This document shows, piece after piece, positions 11,502-25,264 of a stretch of DNA of 64,000 nt. The notes beneath the pieces were generated by a model, which had not been told where the DNA came from, searched no databases, and worked only from the letters and a program-made list of their open reading frames with translations. Each line of letters begins with the position of its first letter. Within the stretch, counting starts at the first letter, position 1. Origin of the DNA: Paguma larvata. Taxonomy: Eukaryota > Chordata > Mammalia > Carnivora > Viverridae. Made by a program: the position numbers and the translations under genes. Where the stretch lies: the NCBI GenBank assembly GCA_030068075.1, contig CM057835.1, positions 38,367,715 to 38,431,714 of the forward strand, given 5' to 3'.

Positions 11502-12008
11502 CAGATCTTCCTTGACTTGCGAGTAGGTTGTATTCTGATAAACTCATCGTGAGTTGAAAGCATTGTTGTCAAAATGCATTTAATATACCTAACCTACCAA
11601 CATCATAGCTCAGCCTAGCCTACCTGAAATGTACTCAGAACGCTTACATTAGCTTACAGTTGGGCAGAATCATCTCACGCAAAGCCTATTTTATAATCAA
11701 GTGTTGACTATCTCATGTAATTTCTTGAATACAGTACTGACAGTAAAACGCAGAACGGTTTTGTGGGTAAAGAATGGCTGGTAAGTGCATCAGTTTTTTA
11801 CTGTCATGATCACATGGCTGACAGGAGGCTGGCTTGGCTTCCACTGTCCAGTATTGCGAGAGAGTATCCTACCCCATATCACTAGCCTGGGAAGCAATCA
11901 AAGTTCAAAACTCGAAGTATAGTTTCTACTGAATGCATATTGCTTTTGTACCATTGTAAAATTAAAAAATTATAAGTGGAACCATTGTTAAGTCAAGGAT
12001 CTTCCGTA
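11502..12008. mobile_element. Tigger-type DNA transposon relic
   Basis: About 507 bp. The left end (gatcttccttgacttgcgag) and the reversed right end (gaagatccttgacttaac) are inverted repeats. Internal wording (aatatacctaacctaccaac, agcctagcctacc, cttacattagcttacagttg, tttctactgaatgcatattg) matches a familiar non-autonomous Tigger/mariner-family mammalian repeat. It begins about 235 bases after exon C and encodes no transposase. Confidence 0.75.
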
Positions 12009-12116
12009 CTTCACTTTATTTTGATGTCTACTGGTATAAAAGTGTAATTTATATTTATTCCAGAGCCATTATTATGTTTTTAATGGGATATGTGGAGATA
12101 GTTACATTTTGTTTCT

Positions 12117-12332
12117 TTCTTTAAAAAAAATTTTTTTAACGTTTATTTATTTTTGAGAGACATAGAGTGAGCAGGAGAAGGGCAGAGAGAGAGGGAGACA
12201 CAGAATCTGAAGCAGTCTCCAGGCTCTGAGCCATCAGCACAGAGCCCGACACAGGGCTCAAACTCACAGACCACGAGATCATGACCTGAGCTGAAGTCGG
12301 CCACTTTACCAACTGAGCCACCCAGGCACCCC
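12117..12332 (-). mobile_element. Carnivore tRNA-Lys SINE with perfect target duplication
   Basis: Minus-strand full-length copy, A tail at left, head ending gagccacccaggcacccc. It is flanked by perfect 14-bp repeats tacattttgtttct at 12103-12116 and 12333-12346, which suggests a fairly recent insertion. Confidence 0.95.
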
Positions 12333-12346
12333 TACATTTTGTTTCT

Positions 12347-12990
12347 GAATAAACACACTTTGAATGTTTACCAACCACTTTTTTGAAAAAGGAGAATATT
12401 TAATGTTCTTTTCCTTTAGAAAAGTTTTCCATAGATTTTAATCACCCTGCAAGCTTACTAGTTAGAAACAGAAATCATATGACACATTTTTTTTAGATTT
12501 GAAGTTTATTTAAGTTTTGCAAAGCTATACATACTAAATATGTAGAATATGAGTAAATGATATACACTCAGTTAAGGGATTCCTGTCCTATTTTATATTT
12601 TGGATTAGTTTTTGTTACATTTAATTATAATTTCGAATGCCTTGGCTTTTTCAATGTATTTATAAATGTTGCCTATTTTTGAGAGACCAAATGGGAAATT
12701 ACTTCTAAAAAATAAAGAATTCTACTGCATCTTATGAAAACTATTTTTTGCCAAACTTTTAAAGATATATTTAATATTATACTTCTATAAACTATTTTTG
12801 ATCCTGATATTTATGTGTCAATTATATATATTCATATATTGAATTACTTTTTACATATTTAAAGAAATTGTCAAACATTTTAAAAAATTAGAGTAAATAT
12901 ATGCATTAAGCAAGTAGGTCAGTGAATGCACATACCATCTTTCATGCTATTTCTGTGATCCTTCCTGTAGAAAACTATTAATAAGAGAAC
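12347..12990. other. AT-rich gap
   Basis: No gene or recognisable repeat. Very AT-rich, with many TATA-like strings but nothing to mark a promoter. Confidence 0.6.
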
Positions 12991-12993
12991 AAT

Positions 12994-13192
12994 ACGGGTG
13001 CCTGAATGGCTCAGTCAGTTGAGCGACCAACTCTTGAATGTGGCTCAGGTCAGGATCTCACTGTTCGTGGGATTGAGCCCCATGTCAGGCTCTGTGCTGT
13101 CAGCACAGAGCCTGCTTGGGATACTCTATTTCTCTGCCCCTCCCTCTCCCCCACTCGCTCGCTCGCTCTCAAAATAAATAAATAAACGTAGA
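12994..13192 (+). mobile_element. Carnivore tRNA-Lys SINE
   Basis: Plus-strand copy starting gggtgcctgaatggctcag, with gtgctgtcagcacagagcct and a tail aaaataaataaataaacg. A short (CTCG)n expansion sits in its CT-rich part (ctcgctcgctcgctctc). Confidence 0.92.
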
Positions 13193-13910
13193 AGAATAAT
13201 AGTTTTATTAATAATAGTGCTAAGTAATATTCTTCCATTTTAAATATGACCTTTACATAGAAAAAGGGTATTTTAGGGAGAGGGGCCTAACAGTATGAAA
13301 ATAATTGGTGCCATCTAGTGGCAATAAATGATGCCTCCTCTTGGAGAAGTTCCTGAAACATTGTTGGCTAAATCTCAAGATTTGTGATGTATGAAGGGAG
13401 GCTTAGATGCAAACGCACCCCTCAAAAAGAGAAAGCTTAAGTTATTTACTGATTTAAGCATCATTCTCCACCTCATATTTTATCACAGCAGTAGAATTAG
13501 CTGTTTGAATTCAACCACATTTTCCAATCGTCCTGGTGCTGAGAACACAGTGGGATCTCAATAATCATTTATTGACTGGCATTTCAGCAGTTTAATGGAA
13601 CAATAATAATTAGTGAAATGGCAAAATATGGTCAGCAGGAGAGAGACAAAGAAAAAATCGTGTATAACTAGACTTTCAGAAATTGAGATTTGTATGTACA
13701 TATTTTTTCATCCAGAATCTTGTTTCTGTCTTCCCATTCTGAGATGTACCTACCTCCACCCACTTGTCACATCACCTGGCTTTGTGCTTTGTTCTTAGCA
13801 CCAGTCTCTTTCTGAACTTGTTTTGTTCATTCATTTTTATTTGTTTGTTGTCTGCCTGCGTCTTGCAATACTAATGTATTGTCAGTGAGATTTTTTGTCA
13901 CATTCTTCCC
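13193..13910. other. Unassigned intronic DNA
   Basis: No gene or clear repeat. A short frame of about 60 codons near 13613 is a chance frame without splice signals. Confidence 0.6.
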
Positions 13911-13911
13911 T

Positions 13912-13995
13912 GTATCCTATAAGCTCAGAATTATGCCTGGCACAAGGGAGGCACTCAATGAATACTCATTGAATGACTGAATGAATAAATGGATG
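13912..13995 (+). mobile_element. L2 LINE 3' end fragment
   Basis: tgcctggcacaagggaggca, ctcaatgaatactcattgaa and tgaatgaataaatgg follow the L2 terminus (GCACATAGTAGG, CTCAATAAAT, TTGAATGAATGA). Confidence 0.75.
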
Positions 13996-16900
13996 AACAT
14001 ATGCTTTTTTGGTAATTTTGATGTCCACATGCATGATAATGACTGAAAGCAGGAGCATTTCGGGGACACTTCCCATCCTGCGCCAGCCTGAGACTGTAGT
14101 TGAATACTCATGCTGTATGCAAGAGCTGAATCTCTCCCTTTCTTTCTCTTTCTCATTCTCCCCCGCTCTCTCTCTTCTTGATAATACATGAGACACTTGC
14201 CATCCAGTCTGTTCCTTGTAAGTGAAAATGGTTAAATTCTCTACTGCTTTCTGGCAATTAAGGATTCTGCTAAATATCTGAATAATACTTGTTAAATAAC
14301 CTTGAATTTTTATGAAATTGCCTCTTATCAACTCTTGGATAGTTCTTTGTTTTGCATTTACCCTATGTGATCAGAAGCATAGAGTTTGAATGTGCCTAGT
14401 TTAGAAATTGATGTATCTTATCATTAGTGACACTGTGATTATGATCAGTTATTGGCATTAAATAGTGGAAAGAATGTGATTCTTTAAGAAAACTATTCTC
14501 ATCCCTGTTTAGAAATTGGATGGGGTAAAAATTTGTAAACATGTATGTAACGTGAAGCATTCCCAGAAAGAACAAGTTTTATTAGGCATCATTATAAATA
14601 TGGTCTTACTAATCTGGGGTGTCCCCTCGGGGCAAAAGAATTGATCGCAATTATGGATCATCTGGAGAAATCGTTTAATAAAAGCCTATAAAAGCCACAG
14701 TAGAATTAACTGGGGATGTAAGAAAATATGCCATAGAATGAGAACTACAAACGGCCATTAAAATGGTTTGAGAAAAAATTATATACAAACTTCAGATAGC
14801 ATACAGTGTGGTTCTGGAGTTAAATTCAGCCTTTTTTGGAATATAGTTCCATATCGGATATCTTTAAATGAAAGATATTTTTTAATGTTAAGTGGAATTT
14901 TTATTAACTGCCTGTAGTTTGCAAATATAATTAGGATTAAAATGTCACTATAGCATATCCATCAAAGTACTAAAGTACTACAGCTCTTGCTACTGAGCTT
15001 CCTTTTTGTTATCAGAAGAAATCCAAACAAAACTGGAGCTTAAGGTATTTTAAATATTTAATTTTAATCTGTTATTAGCCGTCCTCAGAAGTCCCACTGC
15101 TTTTCTATGTCAGTGCTTTTCTCTAGTGCTTTTTCTATAATCTTGCTCTCCTTTCTATAATTTAGGGTATGATATGAGAAGGTAATAATGGACTATACTG
15201 GGTCATTGGCAGACAGAACAATTTCCAAATTGAATTCTAAAAGACACAATCGCCTAATACTTCGCAAAGTTTATCAGTTCTTATTTTGCCTCATATTTTT
15301 CATTCTCAGAAAATACTTATAGCAGTCCCATATTTGGCTATTAAATCATTTCTTGACCCTTTCATGTGGAAAATTCTTAGCTTAATACAGAGGCAGTGAT
15401 TCATTGCCTCATTAGATAGCCAGGTACAGAAAGTAAAAATCAGAAACAAATTTAATCTCAGAGATAATTTTAAAGATTATTACAGTTTAAAATATAATTC
15501 TCCTATTGTCCACTCATCACTTCATTCACACAACTAGTTTATGAGTACTATGTTCAGGGCCTTCAGTGTTGGATGACCAAAACCCTAGCCACGATTTTAA
15601 AGATGCAATCAGCAGAAAGATGGAAGATGTGAAAAACAAACTTGAATATAGTAACAACACTCAAATTACAAACCATAAATTGTGTCCCTGGCCCACTGGC
15701 CTGATATATTAAGTATGATTAAAATAAAAAAAAATACCTATTCTGTGGTCTTAATAGTGGTAAATGAATGTGTGAAAAACTTGGAAACATTTAAGTTTTT
15801 TATTAAAGTTTTTTTATTATTATTTAAGTTATTTATTTAAGTTTTTTTAGAACTGACCAATGAACCTCACAAGCAAGAATAATTTACCTTAATGTTAATT
15901 TTCTTGTGTCCCCAAAAGATTTTATGATAACATTTTTTTAATTAGAAACATGGTTTGCATAATTAATATTTTAATAATTTTGATAGGATGAAGCATCTGT
16001 CACATGGAATATTATTAATTAGGTTCATCATATTGCTTTTCTAAAACAAGTTGTTGAAATCTATGGCTCTCTGAGATATGAGCGTTTTAACTTGAGCCCT
16101 GGCAGCAAAAGATTGCTAATTTTATACTGGGGAACACTTCAAGTTTTTGCCCAGACCCAGTGCTGCAATGATTGTAGGTACTTAGAAATCAGGAGAGAAT
16201 AATATTCTAATGTAAAGGAAAGATGTAGCATGGGTATAAGTGATTCCCAAATATAAATTTAATGTGTTTTGAATGTTTGCTCAGAGCATGATCCATTAAA
16301 CAAGGAAGAAGCCTCCCTCTTCTTTTTGCATCTCTCTCCAACATCACGTAATATCTTGCAGATATGTCCCAAAATTTCTACTATCAGTACGTTAAAGGAC
16401 TATATATGAAGTTTGAATAGCCTTTCTCCTTCCCAACTACCTAGAGGCATCTATTAAAATCACTTGGCCATAATTCATTTCAGTTTTTCTATGCATTGTT
16501 TTTGTTTTTGTATTTGTTTTTTTACATGGTTGTGATAATACTCTATGAACACACTTAGGATGTTATGATTTTTCCAAGTAACTTTAATTTCCTAGTGGGG
16601 ATGCCACTTTTGAAATACCTTCCCCCCACTGCAGAGTAATAGCATAAATATATGTTTTTCTCTTTTGATCAATTAAAGTAATTATAGTATGAGTTTCCAA
16701 ATATCCGATTACATTCTTAAGTATACCTAATTGGTTATGCTTTATTAAAACTGTAATTCATTACTGGATTCAATTTGCAACCATTTAATGCTGAACATCT
16801 AATTGGTCTATAGTTCTTCAGTTTTGTACTTTGTGCAAGATACTCGTGTCAGAGATTTACTAGAGGTTTTCAAATGAAAGAAAACGGTTTTCTCTTTTTT

Positions 16901-17940
16901 CTATGTTACGTAGCATAACACATTTCAGTTCCTTAAAAATTTGAGAAATGTTCCCATGATACTATCAAGATATGTGAAGAGTTAGAGATTTTACTTCACT
17001 TGCAAACTAGCAAGTTTTCCTGCCATAGTTTCACAGATGATGCAGAAGGCATGAAACTTCTAGGTGAGAAGCAGAGCTTTTATTACTCACTACATAGCAG
17101 CCCAGTGTGAGCTTCATGTTTGAATAGGTTCGCCTTGGCTCTAAGTCTCATGGGATAATGGGAAAGTGGTCCAGGTGAATGCTGTATACAAAAGGAATTT
17201 TTATCACAGCTGATGAACTTGGAATATAGGAAAGCCCCAGTTTTATAAGGGAGCTCCTAGCAAATGGGTCCAGCCTTTGCCCCAGAGGAAGGCATTACAT
17301 TTTCCATACAGACAGTCTTGAAAAGGTTGTTTTGGATAAAAGCTGTCAGAAGAAGTATGTAAATAAGCATGATGGTGATGCCCCCTAGTACATATTATCT
17401 GAGCTTAACTCTTTTCTGAAGAAAAACATTTTAAAATTTATTCAGTCTATTCTTTGCGTTTTGCATGATTAATGCCTTCTAATTCTTGAGTCAATAGGAG
17501 AAAGTTATATTTTTCTAGAAAAAAATCATTTTAATGAGGTTTTCAAATTTATTATCAAGTTGTATGAAATATGTATTTTTTCATTTCTTCTGCTTCTGCA
17601 GTTATATTCTTTTCTCATGCACTAGACTTTTTTTTTCTTTTCCTTGATTTACCTTGTTAAATTTTTGCTTTATGGTTGTTTTTCCTTCCAAACTCTGATT
17701 TATTCGTGATGACTGAATTATTTTTGTTCTCTTAAGTTATTAATTTTAGTTATTAATTTTTCTTAGTTAATTTTAGCTCTTTTCTTTCTTATTCTTTTTT
17801 ATTGATTTTTATAATTTTTTTTTTCTTTTCTAGCAAGTTGAGTTGAATAGTATAGTTTTTTCTCACTTACAGTGAAAAACAAACTTGAAAAATGATCAAG
17901 TATTCTCTGAATGCAGTTATGGCAATTTTAATATGTTGTG
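13996..17940. other. Repeat-poor unassigned stretch
   Basis: About 3.9 kb with no SINE, no recognisable L1 and no supported exon. A CT-rich stretch with hairpin potential lies at about 14128-14180. T-rich DNA dominates 17580-17840, with repeated ttaattttagttatt motifs. I see nothing else to assign. Confidence 0.55.
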
Positions 17941-17941
17941 C

Positions 17942-19264
17942 TCCTTGACATTGGTCTTGGCAATCATTTTTTTGCATATGAACACCAAAAGCACATGAAA
18001 CAAATGCAAAATAAACTAGGACTGCATCAAACTGATAATCTTCTCCACAGCAAAAGAAATAATAAATTTCTGAAGTAGCTGAAAAGACAGCCTACTAAAT
18101 ATGAGAAAATATTTGCAAACTTTATCTTTGATATGATATTAATATCCAAAGTACGTAAGTATTTGGATATGTAAGTAACTCATACAATTCAATAGCAACA
18201 AACAAACAAACAAAAAAACCAGAAATAGTCCAATTAAAAATAGGCAAAGGACCTGAATAGACATCTTTCCAAAGAAGTATATAAATGGTCAACAGATAAA
18301 TGAAAATGTGCTCAACATTACTAAACATTAGGGAAATGCAAGTTAAAACCACAATGAGATATCATCTCTTGCCTGTTAGGTTGGCATTTATAAAAAATAG
18401 GAGAGATAGCAAGTATTGGTAAGGAGGTGGAGAGAAGGGAACCCTATTAGTATTAGTGGGAATGTAAATTGGTGCAACCATTATGGAAAACATTGCGCAG
18501 ATTTTTTAAAAATTAAAAATATAAATCCATTATTTCAGCAATGCCATTTCTCAGTATATATCTGAAGGAAACAATCCATATCTAAAAGAGACATCTGCAC
18601 TCATGTTTATTGCAGCAGCATTCATAATAATCAACATATGGAAACAATCTAAGTGTCTATCAATGGATGAATGTATAAAATAATGTTGTATGTATATATC
18701 AGTGATCTAGATAAATAGATAGATATAATGATAACCATTCCATATATAGTGTAATATTTTTCAGTCATGAGAAAGAATGAAATCCTGCCATTTGCAATAA
18801 GATAGATAAATCTAGGAGACATTATGCTAAGTGAAATAAGCCAGACAGAGAAAGACAAATATTACATGATCTCACTTGTTTGTGGAATCTTAAAAAAGTT
18901 GAACGCAGAGAGTAGAATGGTGGTTATCTGGGGTCAGGGTAGGGCTAAAATGGGGGAGTTGCTGGTCAAAGGCTACAAACCTTCTAAGATGAATAAGTTC
19001 TGGAGATCTAATGTATTGCATGGTAACTAAAGGTAATAATATTGAATTATATACTTGAAATTTGCTAAGCGAGGAGATCTTAAGCATTCGTACCATACAT
19101 ACACACAAAAGAATTACATGAGATGATGGTTGTTTTAATCAACCTGATGATGGTAATAATTTCACTATGTAGGCATATTATCAGATCATCACATTGCGTG
19201 TGTTAACTATATACAGTTTTATTTGTCAATACATGAATAGCTTTAACAAAGCTAGGGAAAAATA
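17942..19264 (+). mobile_element. L1 LINE, 3' end of ORF2 plus 3' UTR
   Basis: A 5'-truncated 1.3 kb L1. Recognisable ORF2 C-terminal coding wording in order: attggtcttggcaatcattt, gaaaatatttgcaaac, aggacctgaatagacatctt, aaaccacaatgagatatcat, gggaatgtaaattggtgcaa, tttattgcagcagcattca, atggatgaatgtataaaa, attatgctaagtgaaataag. The 3' UTR wording (aagttctggagatctaatg, atacttgaaatttgctaagc, ttatttgtcaatacatg) is of the old L1MA type. It is riddled with stops and shifts and is inactive. The end aggg plus aaaaataaaa is the decayed tail. Confidence 0.92.
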
Positions 19265-22136
19265 AAATTCTGTTAAAAGCTTTTGTTTAATTTGCATGGA
19301 ACCATCAGATAGAATCACTGCAACTTTTGCTCCACAGATAATTTATGAGCAAATAGATTAAATGAAGTGTTTAGTTCAATGTGAATTAATTGGTGGGTTT
19401 TGCTTTATATATTTCTAGATCATGTTGTTCAGTGCATAGAGGCTCACAATTATTAAATGACCATTTTGATTTTTTTAATATAATGACAGCTTTCTCCTAT
19501 GTATTGTTTTAGAGTTAATATTCTCAACACATGCTCTTTTTGTTAGACTAACTTAATTTTGCATTTTATTATTAACTACTCTCACTTATTTTTTAGATGT
19601 GCATTTGTAACCTTTATAGAGCAATGTTTAGGATAATTTTGCTTTTCAATCCATTCTGCTTTAGTAATTTGATTAATTTATGTGTGTTCTGTTGATTCTT
19701 CTGCCATCTTGCTTCATGCTTTCTATGGTGATACTACCTTTCTACTTTTGTCATTATTACTTTTTGGTATATTCACTGTTGTGGTTTGATTTTATTGCTT
19801 TTAATAATGTAAAGTGGAGACATTCTACTTTTAATTATATCACTGTTTCAAATTTCCATCTAAATGTGCTCATATATTAGCAATGCAGATAAACACTGAG
19901 AGACAAAGCTGAGAATGTAGGTTTGGGATGTATCAAGAAGACCCACTTCAAAAATTTACACTTAAATTTGTAAAGCAGTAGGAGGCATGGGGAATTTTCC
20001 AGGAGAACAGTGTGCTCAGATATAGGCTGTAGCAAGATCAATTAAATAGTGTTATATAAGATGGACTGAAATGAAATGAAAGCATGAGTTACAGATATAA
20101 ATTACAAGAAAATGCTTCTGCAATTAAAGATAAGTGATGAGGCAGTGATGGAGCAGGAATGAAGATTATAGATTTACCAGAAACTGATGTCAAATTGCAT
20201 ATGATACACGAAAAAAAGAACAGAGTATATAGAAGGTGGGATGACACTGGTTGACTAGAAAAATTACGGTGGCATTTATAGTAAAAAGAGCTGTTGATGA
20301 CTGGCTTTGCTGAGAAGTAATCTGTCTTGGACGTGGTAGAGACCTTGTAAGTGGAAGCATGTACCTAATCGCCATACGGGGCTAGAGTTTGGGAGAAAGA
20401 GTAGAAATGAATGAATAGAAGATCAGTGAATCAGCTATTGTATTAATCATCGAAGCCATGGGAGCTCATGCAAGCTTTGAAGAAAAGTGTTAGAGAATAT
20501 CTGAGAGCAGGACCTGTGTGTGCAAGTTGTTAAATGATTATCTGTCAGCATGTTCATATTCAGCTTGGTGACCACTGGGGCTAGGGCTAGGGCTCTTCAG
20601 ACTACATTTTTCCTTTGTTACATGCCTCTAAGTTGGGCTCTGCCAGTAATGGGGCACTAGAGGGAGATTAAAAGGTTGAAGGAGGAGGAAATGTGTTCTT
20701 TCCTGCTTGCTTCCAGAGGGCTTTCTGTCGTCTTGCAGGTCCTGTCAGCTTTATCCTAGAAATGCATATTCATCTGAAAGTAGCAGTTTCTGTCCATAGC
20801 AATGCCTGAATACACCTTGGCTGTTAGGAGAGCATCAATGATAGTATCAGATTGGTAAAGGCAGAAGATTAAATATAATAGTAAAAGGCACAAGCATTGA
20901 AAGAAATTGGAAAAGGCAACTTTGGAATACTCTTTCATGAGCTTTGGTAATAAAATAATTTGTATATTTCTATTTATTTGTTTGCAAATTGCAAGTCCCA
21001 GGTATATTTTCTAGCAAAGGGGTAAGAGAGAAGATTGAGAGAGAGATTGTATTATATGTTTTATTATGCAGTTTCACTCAAATATTTGTTTCCCATTCCA
21101 ATTGGGGATGCTTTTGAGGGAGAGAATGATATTTCTACTCAAATGAGTCCCTCAGATGTCTAGGACATAATAAGTACTCAACATTTGTTTGTTCGAAATA
21201 CAGATGAAGTAATGTGACTCCTAAAAGAGTAAGTATAAATAGTGAGGTTTATATTTCACTGTACTTTGACAAAGATAAAGAAAAATTTTCCTTATTTATT
21301 AAGGAGTTATATATCAAGTTTCAGAATCTGGGTGAGATTCTGAGCATCTTAAATGAAAGATAACACTTGTTCCCAATTAACTTCACTCACCAATAGTGAA
21401 GAAACAGGCCCAAGTTAAAATCAGGTACAACTTCTTTTCTTGGATTAAAAATTCTCTAGAACCCAGAAAGAAGAGCTTGAAGGAAATTATAATAACAGAA
21501 CTAAGTCTTGTAGGGTGGTAACAAATTAGTCAAGGAAAGAATACTTCAAGTAGTAAAAACAGTTGGAAAAAAGGCAGACAGGTATCAAAAAATAACCACA
21601 CATTTAGGGAATGGCATGTAGTTTATTATCTTTGGAGATCAGATGAAGGGTAAAAGACCTACAGGTATGAGCCACATAACCAAAGCTGTGAATGTCACAC
21701 TAAGGAGTTTAGGTTTTAGGTCATGAATAATTTTCAAAAGAATAACAAAGCTACAACAGCAGCTGAGGAAAATTCAACTAAAATTAGTAGAGATTTCCAC
21801 TGTTTTGCCGTCTATCTTGGTGTGGTACTGATGGACTAAAATTGGACTGAGACATTATTACTGTCAGCAGTTAGAGTTGAAGGGCCTCAGGTGCTTATGA
21901 AACTGGGCTCAGAAGACTGTGCTGTCAAAGAGCCTTGTCCTTTTACCCCAGTATGATAAAGTGAATATTTCATTATGTAATATTCCATGATACATGGCAA
22001 GGTTGGCAATGATTGGTTACATATAATAACCTGGAGATGAACAAGTGATTTTGGATGCAGTGATAGCAACTAAGAATTTAGTGGTGGAATGATAAGATTC
22101 TTACAAGGTGAAAGGATGGATTCCTGATAATTTGTG
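19265..22136. other. Unassigned stretch with weak L2-like patch
   Basis: No supported gene. An L2/MIR-like terminus may lie at 21150-21195 (gacataataagtactcaaca). A short (ctaggg) run, ggggctagggctagggctct, lies near 20577. The purine-rich wording at 19900-20400 and 21480-22080 looks like decayed ancient repeat that I could not classify. Confidence 0.5.
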
Positions 22137-22540
22137 TCTTTTTTTTCTTAAAGTTTTTATTTCAATTCCAGTTAGCTAACATACAGTGTAATATCTAGTG
22201 TATATTGTAGTGATTCAGCATTTCCATACATCACCTAGTGCTCATCACAAGTGCACTCCTCAATCCCTGTCACTTATTTAACTCATCCCCCACTACCTCC
22301 CCTCTGGTAACAATAAGAGTTTGTTCTCTTTAAGAGTTTGTTTCTTGGTTTCTCTATCTCCCTCTCTCTTTTCTTTGCTTATTTGTTTTGTTTCTTAAAT
22401 TCCACATATGAGTTAAAACGTGGTATTCGTCTTTCTCTGACTGACTTACTTCACTTCGAATAATACTCTCTAGCTCCATCCATGTCACCGCAAATGGCAG
22501 GACTGCATTTTTTATATGGCTGAGTAACATTCTATTTTAT
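22137..22540 (-). mobile_element. L1 LINE 3' end, reverse
   Basis: Reads, in reverse, as the L1 ORF2 terminus and 3' UTR. On the plus strand it shows agctccatccatgtcaccgc, aaatggcaggactgcatttt, tatggctgagtaacattcta near the ORF2 end, and agttagctaacatacagtgt with gtgctcatcacaagtgcact in the UTR, as in carnivore L1s. The T run at the left (22137-22145) is its tail. 5'-truncated to about 400 bp. Confidence 0.85.
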
Positions 22541-22577
22541 AATCTTTTAGATCTAGGATTAAATCTTTTATAATCCT

Positions 22578-22796
22578 CAGATCTAGGATTAGGGTTCAAT
22601 TTAGAGCCAGAAGAAAGGTTAGAGTTAAGTTTAGGGCCAGGGTGAGGGTATATGCCTATTATCCTGCAGTTTAGAGACCTCTCCAGAGAGAGAGTTTATG
22701 GCCAAGTTTATGGCTATGGTTAGGGTTAGGGTTTGGTGTTTAGAGGTTAGAGGTTAGGGTTCTGGTTAGGATTAGGTTTAGAGCTAGGGTTAGGAA
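22578..22796. repeat. Degenerate telomere-like (TTAGGG) repeat patch
   Basis: A 220-bp patch dominated by ggttag, ttaggg and gtttag variants. The best core, ggttagggttagggttt at about 22719-22735, holds two exact consecutive TTAGGG units. Other copies read aggttagaggttagggtt and aggattaggtttagagc. Just before it, agatctaggatt occurs twice. The patch abuts the 5' (truncated) side of the reverse L1. Confidence 0.75.
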
Positions 22797-25260
22797 TTTC
22801 AGATAATTTTTTGAGTTAATATAGACAGAATTTAATGACTGTTTGGCTCAATGGTGAGAAAAATATGTATCAAGTTTTGACTTTGACAACAGAATGGTTA
22901 GTGATGTCAGCACCCAAAAATATGGACTGAAAAGTAGATTGGAAACTGGATTCAGTCAAATTTGAGATACCTTTGGAGGAGCTACATGGAATCCAGTGCC
23001 AGTGAATATAAGAATCTGGAACTAAAGGAAGAAGAGTTTGGACACAGGTATGGTTGTAGAAGCTATAAGCATATACATTGCATCAGAAGCTTCAGGAAAT
23101 ATTTCATAATAATTAAGAATATTGAGAAGAAAGATCAAGGCACATTCTTGGTTGGATGATTATGATATGGAGAAAATAGCAAGAGTAGAGGAAGCAAAAG
23201 GCAGAGGATATAGCCAGAAAGTGAGATATAAGAGTTTATATCTATGGTGCCATTCTAGATGATAACAAAGTCAGAAGGAGGTCCATGGGTATGAATTGTT
23301 AATGGGATGTAGAATTGAAGTTAACTAGATTTGAGTAAGTCCATAAACTCTAAGATTAAAGTGTTGGATACGTTATCCAGACAGATATTGAAGTAAAACA
23401 GAATGATGGTGGATAGACAGGATAGACAGAAAGAGATGATTGAGTCCCACCGGCCAAAGTTCTTTCCTTAGTGTGAGAAAATGACTAGAAAATCATTAAA
23501 TGACAGTGCAAAAGGGTGAAGGAAGGTTTATATTCTTTAGGATATAAGATTATATTCTTTAGGACAAATGATTATATTCTTTAATCAATATAAAACTCAA
23601 AGAGTATTTTTACATCAGCATGGAGAAATAATGGTTTGAAAGCAATAATGGAGAGCTAGGATTATGCTAATTGCAACTAGACCCTGTAATATATAGGGCC
23701 TTGCAAAATTAATATTCTTTAATTCAGGTCCAAGTTTAGTATTTTTTTATTCATTACTGTGTAATGAGAGTGAAATGCAATCTGAGCTTGTTTACCAAGG
23801 AGCAGCACTTCCAGAGTTCACTTTGAAAAGGTTTAGACTGGGATAATGGTTTATTACAATTAATAAGTATATATTGAGTTCCTGCTACATAAAATACACT
23901 ATTCTAGATGCTGAGGATTATTGGAATAAAGCACAGTCTTTAACTCTGAGAAGCTTCCCATACAGAGGAGAGGGAATCGTAGCTTTATTTTAACAGGTTT
24001 TGATAGAGATAGAATCAAGAAAAGAGAGGCTGTTAAAATACAACCTGTAAATATTGTCACCTTTTCTATACTTCCCAAAATATTTTTCAAAAAGAGAAAG
24101 TGAATTGCCAAGACCACTAAGACTTGATATGGTATTGCTTCACCTATAGCATCAATAAGGCATCAACAAAAATGCATTATATTGTATAAATTATTATACA
24201 TACAATTATATATTAGTGTCTATAATCAAGAATTTTTTTGAAAGTGTCTCTTATAAAATGACTAGGCAATGCTGAATAACATAACACATAATTAGTTTTA
24301 TTTTGGTTGTACATATAATTAAAAGGACCTCCAACTGTCCTGTCCATTTTCCTTTAAATCGTATGAATTTTACTTTAGTTGTTACCTTCAGGAAGGTCAC
24401 CTCATCTTGCTTTCTGAAAAAAAAATGAATATAATGCATAAATTAGGTATCTACAGGGTTATAATATTCATAAGGATAGATCTTAGCCTACAATACTCCA
24501 CCATGGCCTGGAAAATTTTTTTCAGATACAGGAATTTCTCATCTGTTTCTGTTTCTCTGAGTTTTTTTTTAGGAGAGCTAGGGATTGAGATATCCCTAGA
24601 TAGGGACAGGAGAGATAGGAATAGATACTGAGACAGGAAGATAGATGAGGTGGGGACAAGGGAGAGGAGAATAAAGAGAAAGAGACTACCTCTCACTCTG
24701 TCTTTAGTGAGTTATTAGTGACTTTCTGTGTTAAGTATCAGCACCATGAACTCTCTCTTAAACTTACGTGGTGTTCTGACAGACATCACAGATGTGAGTT
24801 GCACAGTGTCCTGTGGGGAGCATTGTTAACATTACCCAAATAGCCCTCCTACTGTCTGATTTATTTGCTTTCAGAAAACATGTGTACCTGACCTCCTGAG
24901 GGAGCTGCATATCTCAAATTTGGGTGCCATGATGATAATAACAGTTTGAGAGAAAATGAAATAGGCTATAAAGAGAAAGGAAATGGAATATATAAACTAG
25001 TGTACAGTGTCATGTTCATTTTCAGTACCATATAAAATAATGAAAATGTTTTTCAATAACCTTTGTTGATTTTTATAATGTGAAACACCCTTTATGGAAA
25101 AAGACAATGAACAAAATAAAAAAAAATTAGTGAAAATATTTTTAGCTTTTGGCTCAAAGTTATACATTCTTTTCCATAAATTTAGATTAGAGTTGAATTC
25201 TGAAATAGAACACTTTAAGATAAATGTGTTAATTTCCAACTTTAGCAACTCTTAAGTTGC
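22797..25260. other. Unassigned stretch
   Basis: No supported exon. A small tandem at about 23527-23583 repeats gattatattctttag three times. 24565-24690 is purine-rich with gatag-type units and a small hairpin ctagggat/atccctag near 24578-24600. The remainder is AT-rich and unclassified. Confidence 0.5.
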
Positions 25261-25264
25261 TCTT

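Noticed and set aside
13966..14331. 121-codon minus-strand frame
   Set aside because: Contains an L2 fragment and a CT-rich simple stretch. Composition explains the open frame.
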